DNA of 64,000 bases from Anoplopoma fimbria (lineage: Eukaryota > Chordata > Actinopteri > Perciformes > Anoplopomatidae). Under the pieces are notes generated by a model that was given only the letters and a program-made list of their open reading frames with translations, did no database searches and was not told the DNA's origin. This document shows positions 1 through 28,563 of this stretch, one piece after another (position 1 is the stretch's first letter; every line of letters begins with the position of its first letter). The stretch spans positions 7,260,790-7,324,789 of the forward strand of contig NC_072452.1 in assembly GCF_027596085.1 (NCBI RefSeq), given 5' to 3'. Made by a program: the position numbers and the translations under genes.

Positions 1-182
1 TAGTTCCGCTTTGAATCTGAGTCGTGCGCACGTCCCCGACTGTTCACACATTTGTAATCCCTCCAGGGCAGGTGCTTCTAATAGAGTACGGTTAAATGCT
101 GTGCAGTCAGAAGTGTCAATGACCACAGTGTGTGTGTGAGGATGCGAATGCATTTTCTCACCGGTTTTAGGCAGAGCATCTT

Positions 183-410
183 TGATTGGCTCCCAGACTC
201 TGGGTATAAGTGTATTACATAACAGGGTTGGCAGACACAGGGAGGACGGACCGCGAGACACACAAGTGCGTCGGAGAGAGAAGCCTCTTGCTGGAATACA
301 GCACCTTGCTACTCGACATCGCAGGCTCGGCTCTTGCGGAGGACCAACACCTCTCCAGCCTCTTCCAAAGAGAGATTTAATTATCATGATTGTGTGAACC
401 GGACTTCTCC
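183..410 (+). promoter_or_regulatory. Candidate arhgef9 core promoter and 5' UTR
   Basis: An inverted CCAAT motif (ATTGG, 185-189) lies about 20 bases before a TATA-like TATAAG (205-210), and a transcript start near 235 would give a 5' UTR running to the ATG at 411. The stretch has no long conserved frame in line with the gene, and an in-frame stop (TGA, 387-389) precedes the first ATG. This is inferred from motif spacing only; no transcript evidence is available. Confidence 0.35.
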
Positions 411-16163
<15,753 letters not shown>

Positions 16164-19100
16164 AGATACACAGACTCTTCTGAAGGACCAGCTATTTTTC
16201 TTAGAAGCACTAAACACTGGATGATCATGTCCCATGATGAAGAAAAATACGAAAAAAAACACACACAAGAGACTTTTGAAATTATGGACCATTGTTAATA
16301 TATAACGTGTGACTGGAAGCAGCAAGAGGACTGAAGACTTGGATTTAAAACGTTGATAAAAATTACAAAACTTTACAATTCATATATGTTAGTAACGTTC
16401 TTAGTTATCATGCTTCTCCAGCTGAGTCACCTGTCATGAACTCTTTCCCTCGGATTCTGCATCTTCACGCCATCTGAATGTCCCAGAGTTATTTAGATTG
16501 TCATATCAATCCATTTTTTAAACCATCATCCGGAGAAAAACACAGGGCCAAGACAGGGCATTCCTAGTGGTATGATTGTGTCGATCTTGCTGTGCTGCTA
16601 TGTGAGATTGCTTGTTGCATTCTTCTGAATGTGAGATTTAATAATGACGGGCCCTGTGGCGTCTGAAGGACCCGTGAAGCTCGACCGTCGGCATCATCTC
16701 TGAGTTAGATCCATTCCGCCACTGATCACAGACCAGCCATGCCATCTCTGCTCAACGGATGTCTGCGTCTGGATCTCCTCCTCACTCTCAACGCTCCATG
16801 CTCCTCTCTCTAGCTGCTCCCATATAGTACCCCCCCCCCCCCCCTCCTCCTCACTAAGGCTGCATTTTACATTGTCTCCCTCGCTCTCGCCATCCATCTC
16901 TTGTCCTTTCTATCTCTCTACACACCTGCTCAGCCTGCGTGAGTCAGTGGCTCTCAGAGGAACAGCTCCACTCTTTTGGAAACCTGCCATTGGCCATGAT
17001 ACGATGGGTCAGGGAACAAATCAATAGTTGGAGCATCAATAGAATATTTACATCCTTTCACCAACCACTTTTGACAGGGTATTCATAAGCGTTCATGCCG
17101 ACGATTCGACGAGAGAGCTTTGCCGCTCAGATGAAACAGCTGGGAGCAGGAGATAGGCAGGCTGCGGTCCACCTGCCTTGTGTCAGAGCCCCTCCCCCCC
17201 TCTCCCCAGAGACCACCCCTGTAGCACTGTGCTGGCAGCTCAATGGGTGTTTGGAAAGAGAACAGCAGACCTCCAGAAATCCACCGAGAGCTAAAAGTGA
17301 AGTTGAAGCATTGGCCAAGGTCTAAACTAATATCTATTTTTCACGTCAGCTGTCAAAAGAAAGACTCCTTCGGTTGGCTTAATTATTTTGTGTTGCTCAC
17401 ACTGTAAAAAGCACAGCACATATTCAGTCCGAGGAGTACTCTTTCCTCTCGTTTGAGTAGGAGCGACTGTGTGAGAATTTGGAACAAACCCCTTAACCAG
17501 CACAAAGGGGAAATGGTCAAAAAATACATATGTATGAATGAGCAGGACAACCATATTGGCCGGTTGTGAGTCAGCACCGATAGAACGTACACTGCAGAAG
17601 TGTGAGCCAACACCACGAGGAGGGAGAAAGGTGAATTGAATCCGTAGCATGCAGGTGTCCTCTGATATATTCATGCATCTCTAAAGGCTGCAGCTTCAAA
17701 TCTTGGCACTCCTCCCCGTTGTATTTCCAGATCTGATCCATGTTCTGGCAGTTAGCTCGGCACTGTTAAGTGATTTACACAGGCCCGATCAGATTGTTGT
17801 GTTTAATCAACAATGTCGCCGAAGCTGCTGTGGGCGAGATCCTGCCATATGCTACTAACAGAGGTGTTAGGAACGAGAGCATCTAAACACAATTTACACA
17901 CGTCATGAAGTTATATTCTTTTCTACAGTCGGAATGTAAGTGACTCTCGAGTCCATGGTTTGTGATCATATCGTGACCTCAGATACAGAAGTACATTTTG
18001 TGTTGAATTATATCACCTGATGGACAGTACATATACAGTATGACAACTTGTGCAATGTGATATATCATATATCTTCACTATTCACTACAACGTGATATGA
18101 AAGAGTTATATATCGTTCTATGTCATTTGTTTGCCTTCTTATAGGCCTTATAACCTATTGGAGAAAAAAAAAAAGAGACCTTAGAATTGCTTTGTATGTT
18201 GTGTAATTTATGTTTTTGTTTCAGTAAAGAAGGTTGAGAAATGCGTGAGTTGGCTGCTGGTGTCTGTAGAGATGGCTCCCAGTGAGATTGTTATGGAAGT
18301 TAATTCCCTGGTCTGGCACAGCAAAAAGATATGGTTCCCAGGCCATGATAACCTCAGGTCCCGTGCTTACTACCCCCCCCCCCCCCCCCCCTCCCCCTCC
18401 TTTCTACCACCACCCAACATACAGACACAAGCATGCAGGCAAACACAAAACACACAATCATGCGCACTTGCTGGCCCGTTCTGCTGCGGAGAAGAGAGAT
18501 GCTATCTAACAGTGCCTTCCAGCATTCCACTAGTGATTATCTATTCAGTTTCACAGGCAGATTTGAATTAGTCATGTATTTTCCCTTCAGTGTGGGACTT
18601 GCATCTCTCTCTATATCTCTCTCGCTCTCTCTCTTTCTTATCCTCTCTCTTTCTCTCATACACTATGGGAATTCCTCGTTCCCCAGTGCATGAGATCCAC
18701 TCGGACAGAAACTTAGAGGTCAGGCCTTTTCCATATGAGTAGATACTGTGCCGTCTGAGTGAAACACACCTTATCATATTATACCACACGTACATAGCGG
18801 TAATTTTATTGCACAAAAAGAGGTTCATTCTAATTTCAGACGTTTAGAAACTACAAAGAATTCCTTTATTGTTATATTTAACATGCTGACAGATGGTTTC
18901 ATTTGAATATATAGTAGGAAGCAGATATTCATTAGCCAAGTTAGGTTTCACTTTTCAAAGTATATTATTAGTAGTTAGTTATGAATCAAAAGAAGAATCA
19001 TCTATTTTACCTTTATCAGCTACACACTGTAAATAATGTAAAAAGAACAGATCATATATTTGGATATTGGTATTTTGCGTTGGAGACGAATGTTGTTCCA

Positions 19101-19720
19101 GTTCTAGCGTGCGGTAGACCTCAGTACCAGGTAAATGCATGCTCGTGGCATCCAATATTTTGCATGAGACTTTAGACAACTCTTGACAGATTGTTTAGTT
19201 TCATTTAACTTCCAATGGGATTTTTCTCCACACCGCGGCACCATTCATTTGTGAATCCATACCATCTCACTAAAGGGAGTTCTTTTCTCTGTCCACCTGT
19301 CTCCTGCTCACGACACATTACAGGTTGTAGCTGTATGTTTTTATTTATTAAGTAGAGGGGATACATCTTTCCTCGTGCTGAATTATAAAACTGAACTGTT
19401 TATAGGTTGAAATGAAAGGCACTCATGTTCTCTTTGCCCAGATATATTGGGTACTATAAACTGTAAACTTATTCTGAAGTCTTTATTTCCTCATTTCTTT
19501 GACTCCAACCTGCACTGTCATGGTCCAAACTGCTGGATATTATTTTGGAATGCCATTAAACGCTGAGGACAAACGGGTATAATTTTTTCTATGACAACAT
19601 TGAACCAAATAGGAGTTAGCACTGATCATGGGTGTTTGTGTATAGATTTGTAGTCAAGCAGAAGAGCTGAATAAATGCGAAACCTCTCGGGATGAGCTAA
19701 AAATAAACATAATCCTGAAG

Positions 19721-19776
<56 letters not shown>

Positions 19777-20640
19777 CTTCATTGCAATTCATATCATGCC
19801 CTTGTTTCTACTTAAGAATTGATTCTTTGAAGTGCAATGACTTGACAGTACAAATTAATTCCTCACTTGTATTTATTGAATGCAGTATTAAATAGAACCA
19901 TTTTGGCCACATTGTTCAAAAGGATGTATACATTGTTTTTATTATATAATTGTTATTCTGACCTTGTGCTGAGAACTGAGAGGACAGCGTTCTGTGTGGA
20001 AGATTTAAAACATTTTTATATTTCCTGTCATAAAACCAAGACTGACAGTTTAGCAGACTTGTCAGTTGGACACATCAGAGTTTGCTCAGATTTATTTCAT
20101 TCCTTTTAGTCCAGGGTGAGCATGAGCCAGTAACCGCATTCACTCATATTTAGCATCGCAACATCTTCAGTAGGAACTCCTCGCAGTGTTGTTTCAGTAC
20201 AGTCAGGGTACAAAACGGAGTCTTCAATGAGCCATATATTCATGTGGTGTTCAATGACAACATGGTAAACAGAAGACTGACATCCCAGGTTTGGAATCGA
20301 ATCATTGTATATTACCATCTAGTTTAAGGTCTGGATTTTTGCCTAACACAGAAACATTTACTCACAGTATCCATATCCTTTGTCACCATATGCAAACATT
20401 TTGTCATTTTCTTTCTTGCTGGCCTTTTGAGTTTGATTATTTGTTGTAGAAATGAAAAACCTGAAAAATAATGCCTATTCAATCCAGAAACTGTGAATGG
20501 GAGAGTGGAGATGTCAACTGTATGTACATTCTATGTTTTGATGTAATCAGAAGCACTGGGAATATGTTGTACTTCGCTGTAAAAATAAATCCATATCTGA
20601 TATAGCTGTACTTTTGTTGAAAATAAAACCTCTACAGAAC
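16164..20640 (+). other. arhgef9: Probable arhgef9 3' UTR
   Basis: About 4.5 kb follow the stop codon with no convincing coding exon. AATAAA signals lie at 20584-20589 and 20622-20627, about 4.4 kb downstream. Poly-C tracts (16830-16844, 18373-18391) and a (CA)n tract (19733-19773) lie inside. Treating the whole stretch as UTR is an inference from the position of the signals and the lack of an earlier gene; an earlier end with intergenic sequence is equally possible for the distal part. Confidence 0.45.
19733..19773. repeat. (CA)n microsatellite
   Basis: About 20 CA units in the presumed arhgef9 3' UTR. In the transcript sense strand it would read as a CA repeat, a known class of binding site for hnRNP L-type proteins. 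Confidence 0.95.
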
Positions 20641-21448
20641 TGCGTGTCGAGGCGTCAATGCGTGAGTGGGAGCATTGTGCTGGGTTTCCTGTTGTGTGAC
20701 ATCGTTTCCTGTTTGCAGGTCCCCATTCCCAACAGCTGACGCATTAACTCCTGGATGAGTTACAGAGGAAAGATTTAAAGGAATGCAAACATAAGATAAC
20801 AGTATCAGGTGGGGTTTCTCAACTCACAAAAGAAACATTTATAACCACAAACTGTAGCCTGCAAATAACTATACTGTAATCCATAAGTAATAAGACTTAT
20901 ACATAGGTCCTTTCCACTTCCTAATGTCCACTTCCCGATGCAATGCAGACTGACTGTGAGCATATGTGTCAATATGTGTCTGCATGTCTAAATGACTGAA
21001 GTGAGAAAATATTTAATTGAGTAATGTTACCTGAGAGGAGAACAGAGCTAAAGGTGATGCAAAGAGGCGTTACCAAAATTGGACAAGAGCGATTAGCAGT
21101 ATAACTGTGGTCTCTAGTGGTAAACCATGGTGTTACACTGATAAAGGACACGGCAGAGTTTCCAACATGGAGGCCTTTAGGATGTTCATCTTTCTGTTTT
21201 TGACAAATACACTTTAATGAGCTTTGTAGAGCTTTAATAATCATTTAATCTGAAGTTATTTATCTATTTAGTAGGTACACATTTCAATCTTTCTATATAA
21301 ATAATAAAAACGAGAATTTACAGCACTCACTGGGACAGTACAGTGGCCTTTTGTACTTGTCGGAAAAGCTAGAAATCAATTATCCAGTCATCAGAAATGA
21401 GGTAAAAAAAAATGTCACTGCCGATATATTCTGACGCTCAGGCGAGCT
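20641..21448. other. Intergenic space between arhgef9 and asb12
   Basis: About 0.8 kb between convergent genes. It probably holds the asb12 3' UTR at its right end (minus strand). No coding exon, RNA gene or recognised element was seen. Confidence 0.5.
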
Positions 21449-23352
21449 TCATATCTGTTCAGACGTTTCGTGCTTTAGATAGTTCCTCAGGATCAGAGGG
21501 ACGTCCAAGCTGTCGATGGCTATCTCTTTATTGGAGAAGGGGAGATATCTTCGAATTGCTAGCCGGGTTTGCGACATCAGTGTTTTGGGACAAACTGGAG
21601 CAGAAGGAGACAAAAAAAAAACGTGGATCAACATTTTGACACTTTGCACACTTCAATGCTTACTGAACCAAAATATGATCGGTGTCTCACCTCTCTCTTT
21701 GAGTAGCAGAATCAGAGCTTCGTTCTGCTTTGTAGTCTTGTCAATGATCAGTGTGGGCAGATAAACATCTGCGCCAAAGTCTATGAGCAGCTGGATGTAC
21801 TCCACCCCGCAGCCATAACGCAGACACACCTCCAGGACTGTCTTCGGCTGCTTTATCCTGGCCAGCAACTTCTCGTCTGTGCAGTTGTAGTTTGGGTTGG
21901 CCCCGTGGAGAAGGAGCAGTTTCAAGCAGTCCAGGTGTCCATAAACAGCTGAGATGTAAAGGGGCCCTCTGCAGGATGTGGCATTGGAGGCCCACTCGGG
22001 GACCTTGGGTTTGACGTCCACCTCGGCTCCATAGCGCAGCAGCTCTCGGAGCACCTCCACGTCGCCCTCACGGGCTGCGGTCAGCAGTGGGGAGCAGTTG
22101 TTGTACTGGCTGCCATTAGGATCGGCTCCCACCTTCAGCAGGGCGACCACACAGTCCAGATGTTTCCCACTGACAGCTGTGAACAGGGGCGTCTGGGCCT
22201 TCACGTCCAGGCTGTCGATCTGGATTCAAACAGAACAGTGGACCGACATGTTGTAACAGGAGGAAGTGGTCCTGACAAATTGTGATTTGGTGATCCAAGA
22301 ATGTCAATAAGTATCGTTAAAGCTGCATTATTTGATTTTTTTCCACTGCAAACACAATATTGACAAATTCTCACCATTTCAATTGCATTTATTTATTTAT
22401 CTAATGACTTGAAATCCAATATTCACTCATCTACTAACACTGATTCGATCTCAACCAACTCCTGAGGGAAATATCCTGCTTATTAGCAGCTAAATGATCC
22501 ACCATATCCCTCACTAATCCCTAACATTGTCAATTTGCTGTTTTGTACTGGTCACGTAGTAAACTGTGGGTTTATCAGAGCCTTCATTTTGCAGAAAAGA
22601 GCTGTCTGCTGCTTCTGGAAACAATCGTGATGATTGAAAACCAAAACAAAGAGCTTAAAAGATGCTCTGAGGTTCATTAGAACAGAGGTGAACTGCAGAG
22701 TTGTGTTATAATTTGTGTGGGTTTGTCACCGCCAGTGACCCCTTTTATATTACAATTTGATTTTGATCCATTGTTCATTTAAATGATTGATAAGTGCTGC
22801 TTTAATAACCTTAGCTTCAAATGTGGGAAATCTAATTTCTTTCTAATCATGTTTGATAGGTGAAAAAGACCTGCAGGAAAAAATCTAAGAACCTTTTGGG
22901 GCTTTTAAATGGAATGTGTGATGCCTGAGTGCAGTATATAATTTGGGTTACTAAATAGGACATGTATGTCCATTACAACCACTAGAAAGCACATACTGCC
23001 CCCCCCCCCACCCCTCCACACCTACTATTAAAGATACATCTCACCATCCTCATATGCAAGCTGTACAACAAAATGCTCTCTCCGTTTCTCACCTCTGCAC
23101 CGTGCTCCAACAACAACTCCAAGCACCTCAGGTGTCCCAGAGCAGCAGCACTGCGCAAGGGGGTTACTGGGACCCCCACCCGCTTCGAGCATTGATAGAC
23201 CTCCTGTAACTCTCCTGAGACAGAAGCTCGGAGAGCAGAGTCACGTTGTCGCTGCTCACAGCGTTGTTCAGGGCCTGACACTGCTCGTTGTCCTCATCCT
23301 CCTCCTTGGGCTGCAGCAGGGAGAAGATCTTTGAAATGTCCATCAAACTCAT
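21449..23352 (-). CDS. asb12: Ankyrin repeat and SOCS box protein 12 (ASB12), with an apparent frameshift
   Basis: ASB proteins recruit targets through ankyrin repeats and bind Elongin B/C and Cullin-5 through a SOCS box, as ubiquitin ligase adaptors (family knowledge). Exons on the minus strand: 23352-23093, 22219-21691, 21594-21449, GT-AG introns. Predicted about 311 aa against about 309 in human. Exon 1 starts MSLMDISKIFSLLQP, very close to human ASB12; exon 2 carries ankyrin repeats (for example TPLFTAVSGKHLDCV and GPLYISAVYGHLDCL); exon 3 carries the SOCS box, with a Cul5-box-like IDSLDVPLILRNYL. Within exon 1 the frame breaks after INARSGWG: the C-run at 23173-23177 is one base short of what homology needs. 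This may be an assembly error or a disabled allele. An upstream in-frame ATG at 23376 is an alternative start. Confidence 0.9.
22318..22805. mobile_element. MITE-like repeat in asb12 intron 1
   Basis: The left end reads TAAAGCTGCAT and the right end, on the complement, TAAAGCAGCAC, giving imperfect inverted termini about 490 bases apart. The internal sequence resembles a common fish repeat that ends in GCTGCTTTAA. It is non-coding. Class is inferred from the termini alone. Confidence 0.4.
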
Positions 23353-23966
23353 GTTGACAGCTTGGCCCAGAACCATAATGTTACCCCAGGCTGCTGCGAG
23401 TCAAAGCCCTTCCATCTGCAATGGCGAAAATGTCAGAGAGAGATGGTAATACGTCCAAACACATATGCACAGCTGACATCTTGGGTTATTTTAGTTTGGC
23501 ATGATTCTTATTTCAACATAACAAACTCCTTCATGACAGAAAGAGAATGACAATTATTAACATGACCATTCAGTGGTGCCATAAGACAATGCAGTTTGTT
23601 TTCATGACACAGTTACTTCACATTAGACAAATCACAGCAATGCAACTTAAATCAAAACCATACATGAATGCAATTTATATTTATTGACCAAAGAAATAAT
23701 GGTTTCCACTAGAGGTCTACATCATTTGCTCAGAAGAAACAAGGCTATATGGTTTCGGTCTCAACAACAGCGCCATTACTTCAACAAGACACTTACCTCA
23801 ACTAGTTGTTTGCTGGTGTGTTTTTTCCAAAGTCATTAGAAGAGGGGAGAAGTTAAACACTTTTGAAACTCCATAATAAGTAATGTAGAAGAAAGAAGGA
23901 AAGAAAAGTCCTCCAAGCAGTGTGTGATTCCTACACAGGAGCTGTGAGTTGTGAAAAGTGCAGTAT

Positions 23967-23967
<1 letters not shown>

Positions 23968-24060
<93 letters not shown>
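23968..24060. repeat. (TG)n microsatellite
   Basis: About 46 uninterrupted TG units, about 0.6 kb upstream of the asb12 start. Open frames of Cys-Val or Thr-His repeats across it are artefacts. Confidence 0.97.
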
Positions 24061-24062
<2 letters not shown>

Positions 24063-26109
24063 TGTTAACAGACAGAGGGGACCAGAGCTCCTTTCTGGGG
24101 GGATGGGGGGCTAATTTTAGGCCACAGATGGGCCTGGCTGAACTTCCATTCTTGGAGAGTCCAGGCTCAGGTTTATAATTAGAAAGGTGATACAAGTGTG
24201 ACACTCAGTCAGTGATTGGCGAGTGTGTCTGGAGTAAAAAAAAAAAAAAAGACTTCTGTGTCTCTTCATACGTCACGGTGCATTGAGTAGCATCATTTTC
24301 CACTTTTTGTTTAATTTTGTCAAACCGTTATTAAGGACACAACAGCACACGACTGCACTGTTGGGTTTCCCATTGTGACTATAAAGCCAAACAACCAATG
24401 AGAATGGACGTAAGTTGGCCTCTATGTGCCCCACTATCACCTGTTTCCTTGATTCACACCAAGGCAGCAGGGGCTGAGCCAAATAATGCCAAGTATTTGT
24501 GGTCTTCAATACTCTTCAGTAGCCCTCAGCCCCCACAAAGCAATCATTTCAGTAGATGTCAGAATCAGGAGCAGACAGGAGCAGCCGGTCAGCTGTTCCT
24601 CTGCTAAACCCGCATGTCTTCATCCTGCCCCGTGTTCAAAAGGGAGACACATCACATTCTTTTAGCAGCAGCTGGCACAAGAGTCCAGATTCCTAGCAGT
24701 CAAATACAGGAGTAAACTTTATTTATCCATTTGAGCACACATACATGTAACAATTAAATGTGGATAACAAAGATGTGATTTTAATGCACACTTCCTGAAA
24801 CCTGATCCGAGAACAGTGACAAGTGCAAGTATGCAAAAAATATACAGTTTTTATCGCTATCATGCTTTTGGAGCTATATCCAAAATAAAAGGCAGACGGC
24901 ACAAGCAGTCAGGTGTCCGTAGCCAACATTGCTATTTGCTACCGACCCAGGCACACATCACTGTATATGTAGTCCACTGTAGGTTGTTTATATTTTTCCT
25001 AAATCTAACCAAGTAGATTTTTACTTATTTATTTCTACTATTCCTAAATCTTGGCAGAAAGCCTTTTGACTTGCAAATTAAGTAGCCCATTCAAGCCGGT
25101 TAGCTGCTGTGTTACTAACTTATTCTCAACCGGTTGCAAATAAACACTCAGAAAATTGTAACTTTATTAAACCCATGGAGTTTTGAAATTCCTTTTATTT
25201 TTTTAAGTTATTCTTATTTCCATACTCTCCATGTATTTAATAAGAGATATAGTAAGTATAATCAATAGATAAATAATAAAAACAAAAATAATAATAATAA
25301 TAATAATAAGATACAAACACCATTCCAACTACCATACCTTTATTTGCATAGCGATGTCACATGAATGTATAAATAGTTAAATCAGCATAAATACAAAAGA
25401 AAAACAAATATTTGTATTCAAATCACACATAACACAAAAGTGAATTTGGTCGACCCAGTGCATCATGGGATATATCATGCATAAGGATAAATAGATTATA
25501 AATTATTTGATTTATTAGCTTTTATGACATTTCTACAAAACAATGTGGTTTCATGCTGGATTACATCGTTTCTGAGATGTTATGATCTCCACGTTGGAAA
25601 GTTGACATGCTATTACATGTTCAACCTGCAGATGGCGGTCTACGCTCGAAGGCTTGGGGTCCTTCGTCCTGGTTTGGGTTAGAGTGAGGAAGCCGAGAGG
25701 TTGCCTGAACTTTTGTTCCCAGGTGGTTAAACTGTTAAATTTGGTAAATATTCAGTAAGATATTATAAAATGCAGATGTTGGGTCAGAATTTTTTTTTTT
25801 TACTTGTGGCATTTCAAAAGACTAAAAAGTATTGATCATTTATGAAGATTCCCTTGCTGAACTAAACGTATAAGTATATTAAACGTTTGTTTGCCACAGA
25901 GTTTATTTTCTACAATAACCCAAAATCCAAAGGAAATATCCAATTGGTTCTAGTGGGATGTTAACTACAATAAACCTTTAAAAGCTCTGCTAACGTTAAT
26001 AAATCCTTCACAAACAGTTAATGTTGTAAGTCCTGTATTTGTATCATATTTGTGTAACGTTATATCAATATTAATAAGTCTGATTGGTATACACCCAGCT
26101 CTGATTAAC

Positions 26110-26308
26110 TTGTGATACTACATCCACACTCATTTGTACATATTTATTTATTTATTTTCTTATTTTTATCACTAATTATATTTCTCTACATTTATTGTAG
26201 CATTATGTACATCATTTACATTTTACATACTTCCTTTCCTCTTATACACAAGCAACTATAACCTTCCAATTTCCCTCTGGGGATAAACAAAGTATTTCTG
26301 ATTCTGAT
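26110..26308. repeat. LINE 3'-tail-like interspersed repeat
   Basis: The end reads CCAATTTCCCTCTGGGGATA followed by AACAAAGTATTTCTGATTCTG, a form I recall from 3' ends of fish L2-type elements. No reverse transcriptase remains. The left boundary is approximate. Confidence 0.4.
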
Positions 26309-27675
26309 AATACCTCAATTAGCTATGGGCTTAACGTTACTTATCTTCACAGTAAAGACCATGGTAAAGACACACGTAGAGTTCAGCCATTCAACTCCAG
26401 CATGTCGACATATTTTGTAATAAAGATGGATTATATTTTCATGTATTTTATTGAGACTGTTTTATTATTTTTCCAGCTAGTTGTACAATCGTAATTGTCT
26501 AAAAGACACTTTAACCCCAGTGCTTAGTTTAGTTTATGCCTCTACAACAGCAAAAGAAAGTTCTTATCCAGATGAACGTGTGCTGAATAGTGTAGAATAT
26601 TGTTGTGATGAGAGAGATAAACCTCTGTTGCCTTTGATAAACATGAACTATGGCATATAGCCTGCAGATGGCATATCACAGGTTAACCGGATCATAGTTT
26701 GCTACAGTTTACAGCTGAGTTCGAGCTTGGTGTAATCAACTCATGTCAGACTGCATGTTTCACTTACAGGCTGTATAAAAGTATGAACAGGTTTCATATC
26801 AAATTGACCTTAGATTAATGATATATGATACAAAAATAACACTTTCCTGGTTACTAGTACAATGGGTCATCAGAAGTCATGCCCACGGCACATCTGCCTC
26901 ACGTAGGCGTATATCATGTTCTATGTTATTTGTTAATTGAAGCCTATGGGGAAAGTTTGTACAGCTGGTACATTGCCTGTTTTTTGCATGAATCTGTCAC
27001 CCGAATGATGCATGGCGAAAATTACAGATTATTATGAGAGGAAAAATTGCATTTTATGTTGGCTTTGTTATAGTTTTCCTACCATTATTGTCAGATAAAA
27101 TATTACTTTTAGTGTAAGGTTGTCGAGTTCAAGAAACAAAATTGTTTAAATAACAAAGCTGCTTGCAGTTAAATTGCTAATGTGTGTGTGTTGCTAATGG
27201 TCGTCGCTTTGCCGGTTGTTTCACCCTCTGTGTTGAAAATGTACTGTGCAGACTTCCTACATGATTCTGTTGATATATTTTTCTCTTGCCTAAATATATT
27301 TTGTTAAGGTAATCATCTCTACATATGTAACATGATCAGCATTCTATTGGTTTTGGTAAAATTGTAATTGAATGCGTGTAATACGCCTTTTTCTGTCATT
27401 GTCTCACATTACCAACTGCTTGTAACGATGCTCTTGTTGGGCAGAAACTCTTATTTTAGGAGGCGGAAATATGCTAGCAATGGCATATCAGTTTCCCAGT
27501 TGTTCAAAGACTTGTGGATGTATATTGCTAGTTTCTACATTGGATATTTAACTTCCATTTGGTCTGGTAACCATTTATTTAAGGCAATGTGATTACTGGA
27601 ATAATTCTTGATCATATTACACAATATATTGTGCTCAAAAGACCTGAGAGGTCTAAGTGTGTGCCAATGCCAAAG

Positions 27676-28563
27676 CAGTGTTTCCCATTTGACTTTGTGA
27701 GACTATGGTGGGTGGACCTCAGACCCTTTAGGGCATGTTCTCCAGGGAAAAAAATGCACATTTTAAAATGAAATGCATCATTCTGGTGCAAAATGAACAG
27801 GCTATATCCATGAAAAACTTTGTGCTCTTGTAAACAACTTCATGCTCTTGTTCCAGCAAGGGTGAAATGTAATTAAATAGATTAGGCTACTCAATTACTG
27901 TAAAAAAGTATAATTTTGAGATAATTATACTTTACTTGAGTATTTCTATTTAATGTAATATTATACGTCTACTCCATTACTTCTCAGAGGCAAATATTTA
28001 ATTTTACCTTCACTACATTTATTTGGCAATGTTAATTACTAGTAAGGCTACTTTGCAGATTCAGATTCTTAATACAAAATAAGAATCAACTAAAACTTTG
28101 TATTATTTAGTAGTATGTATGTAGCCAAATTATTAAGGATAATAAGTTCCACCATTCCAGTTGCTACAACAATAGTTATTATCCGATTTTATAAGACTAC
28201 CATAAATATATTATTTGAAATAAGCAATTCTGCATAATGAATATACTTTAACTTTTGGTAATTTAAGTATATTTTGATGCCATTACCTTTTGTACTTTTA
28301 CCGAAGAAACATTTGGAACGCAGGACTTTGACTTGTAAGCAGAGTATTTTTACACTGTGCTCTAGTAAAAAATAGTAAACGCTTTCACATCCCTAACTAG
28401 AGACGGTTACTACTCACTGCTTCGGAGGAAATGTCCCTTTAGAGAGCCTGCCAGCCCTCCTTTTGAGAAGTGTGCAAATATTTTTAGTTTATTATGAAAC
28501 TGAGGCCTGACATAATGGACTTTGGTGGGCCGCCATAGTCTAGTTAATTAATGGGAAACACTG
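27676..28563. mobile_element. hAT-like non-autonomous element with nested repeat
   Basis: The left end is CAGTGTTTCCCATTTGAC and the right end, on the complement, starts CAGTGTTTCCCATTAATT. Similarity continues for about 43 bases (both have AGACTATGG followed by a GGTGG or GGCGG run). CAGTG-type termini fit hAT elements. The flanks share CAAAG, but a clean 8-base target duplication is not visible. No transposase is encoded. The centre (about 27890-28395) is a different fish repeat (ACTTGAGTATTTCTATTTAA), so one element seems inserted in another. Confidence 0.6.
27890..28395. repeat. Interspersed fish repeat of the TTACTTGAGTATTT family
   Basis: It contains CTTTACTTGAGTATTTCTA, CTCCATTACTTCTCAG, TTCACTACATTTATTTGGCA and a distal TTAAGTATATTTTGATGCC. 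I recognise these phrases from a very common teleost repeat. Both ends lie within the hAT-like element described above. Confidence 0.55.

Larger units (their letters stand above)
23353..27675. other. Intergenic region upstream of asb12, gene-poor
   Basis: About 4.3 kb with no exon I can support. It includes the asb12 5' flank, a long (TG)n tract at 23968-24060, a short (AAT)n tract near 25291-25310, and a LINE-tail-like repeat at about 26110-26308. AT content rises from about 25 kb onward. Confidence 0.6.

Noticed and set aside
18245..18571. Possible extra exon beginning MSWLLVSVEMAPSEIVMEV
   Set aside because: It lies after the arhgef9 stop, runs into a poly-C tract, and matches no collybistin sequence.
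23836..24204. Open frames with Thr-His or Cys-Val repeats
   Set aside because: They are translations of the (TG)n microsatellite.
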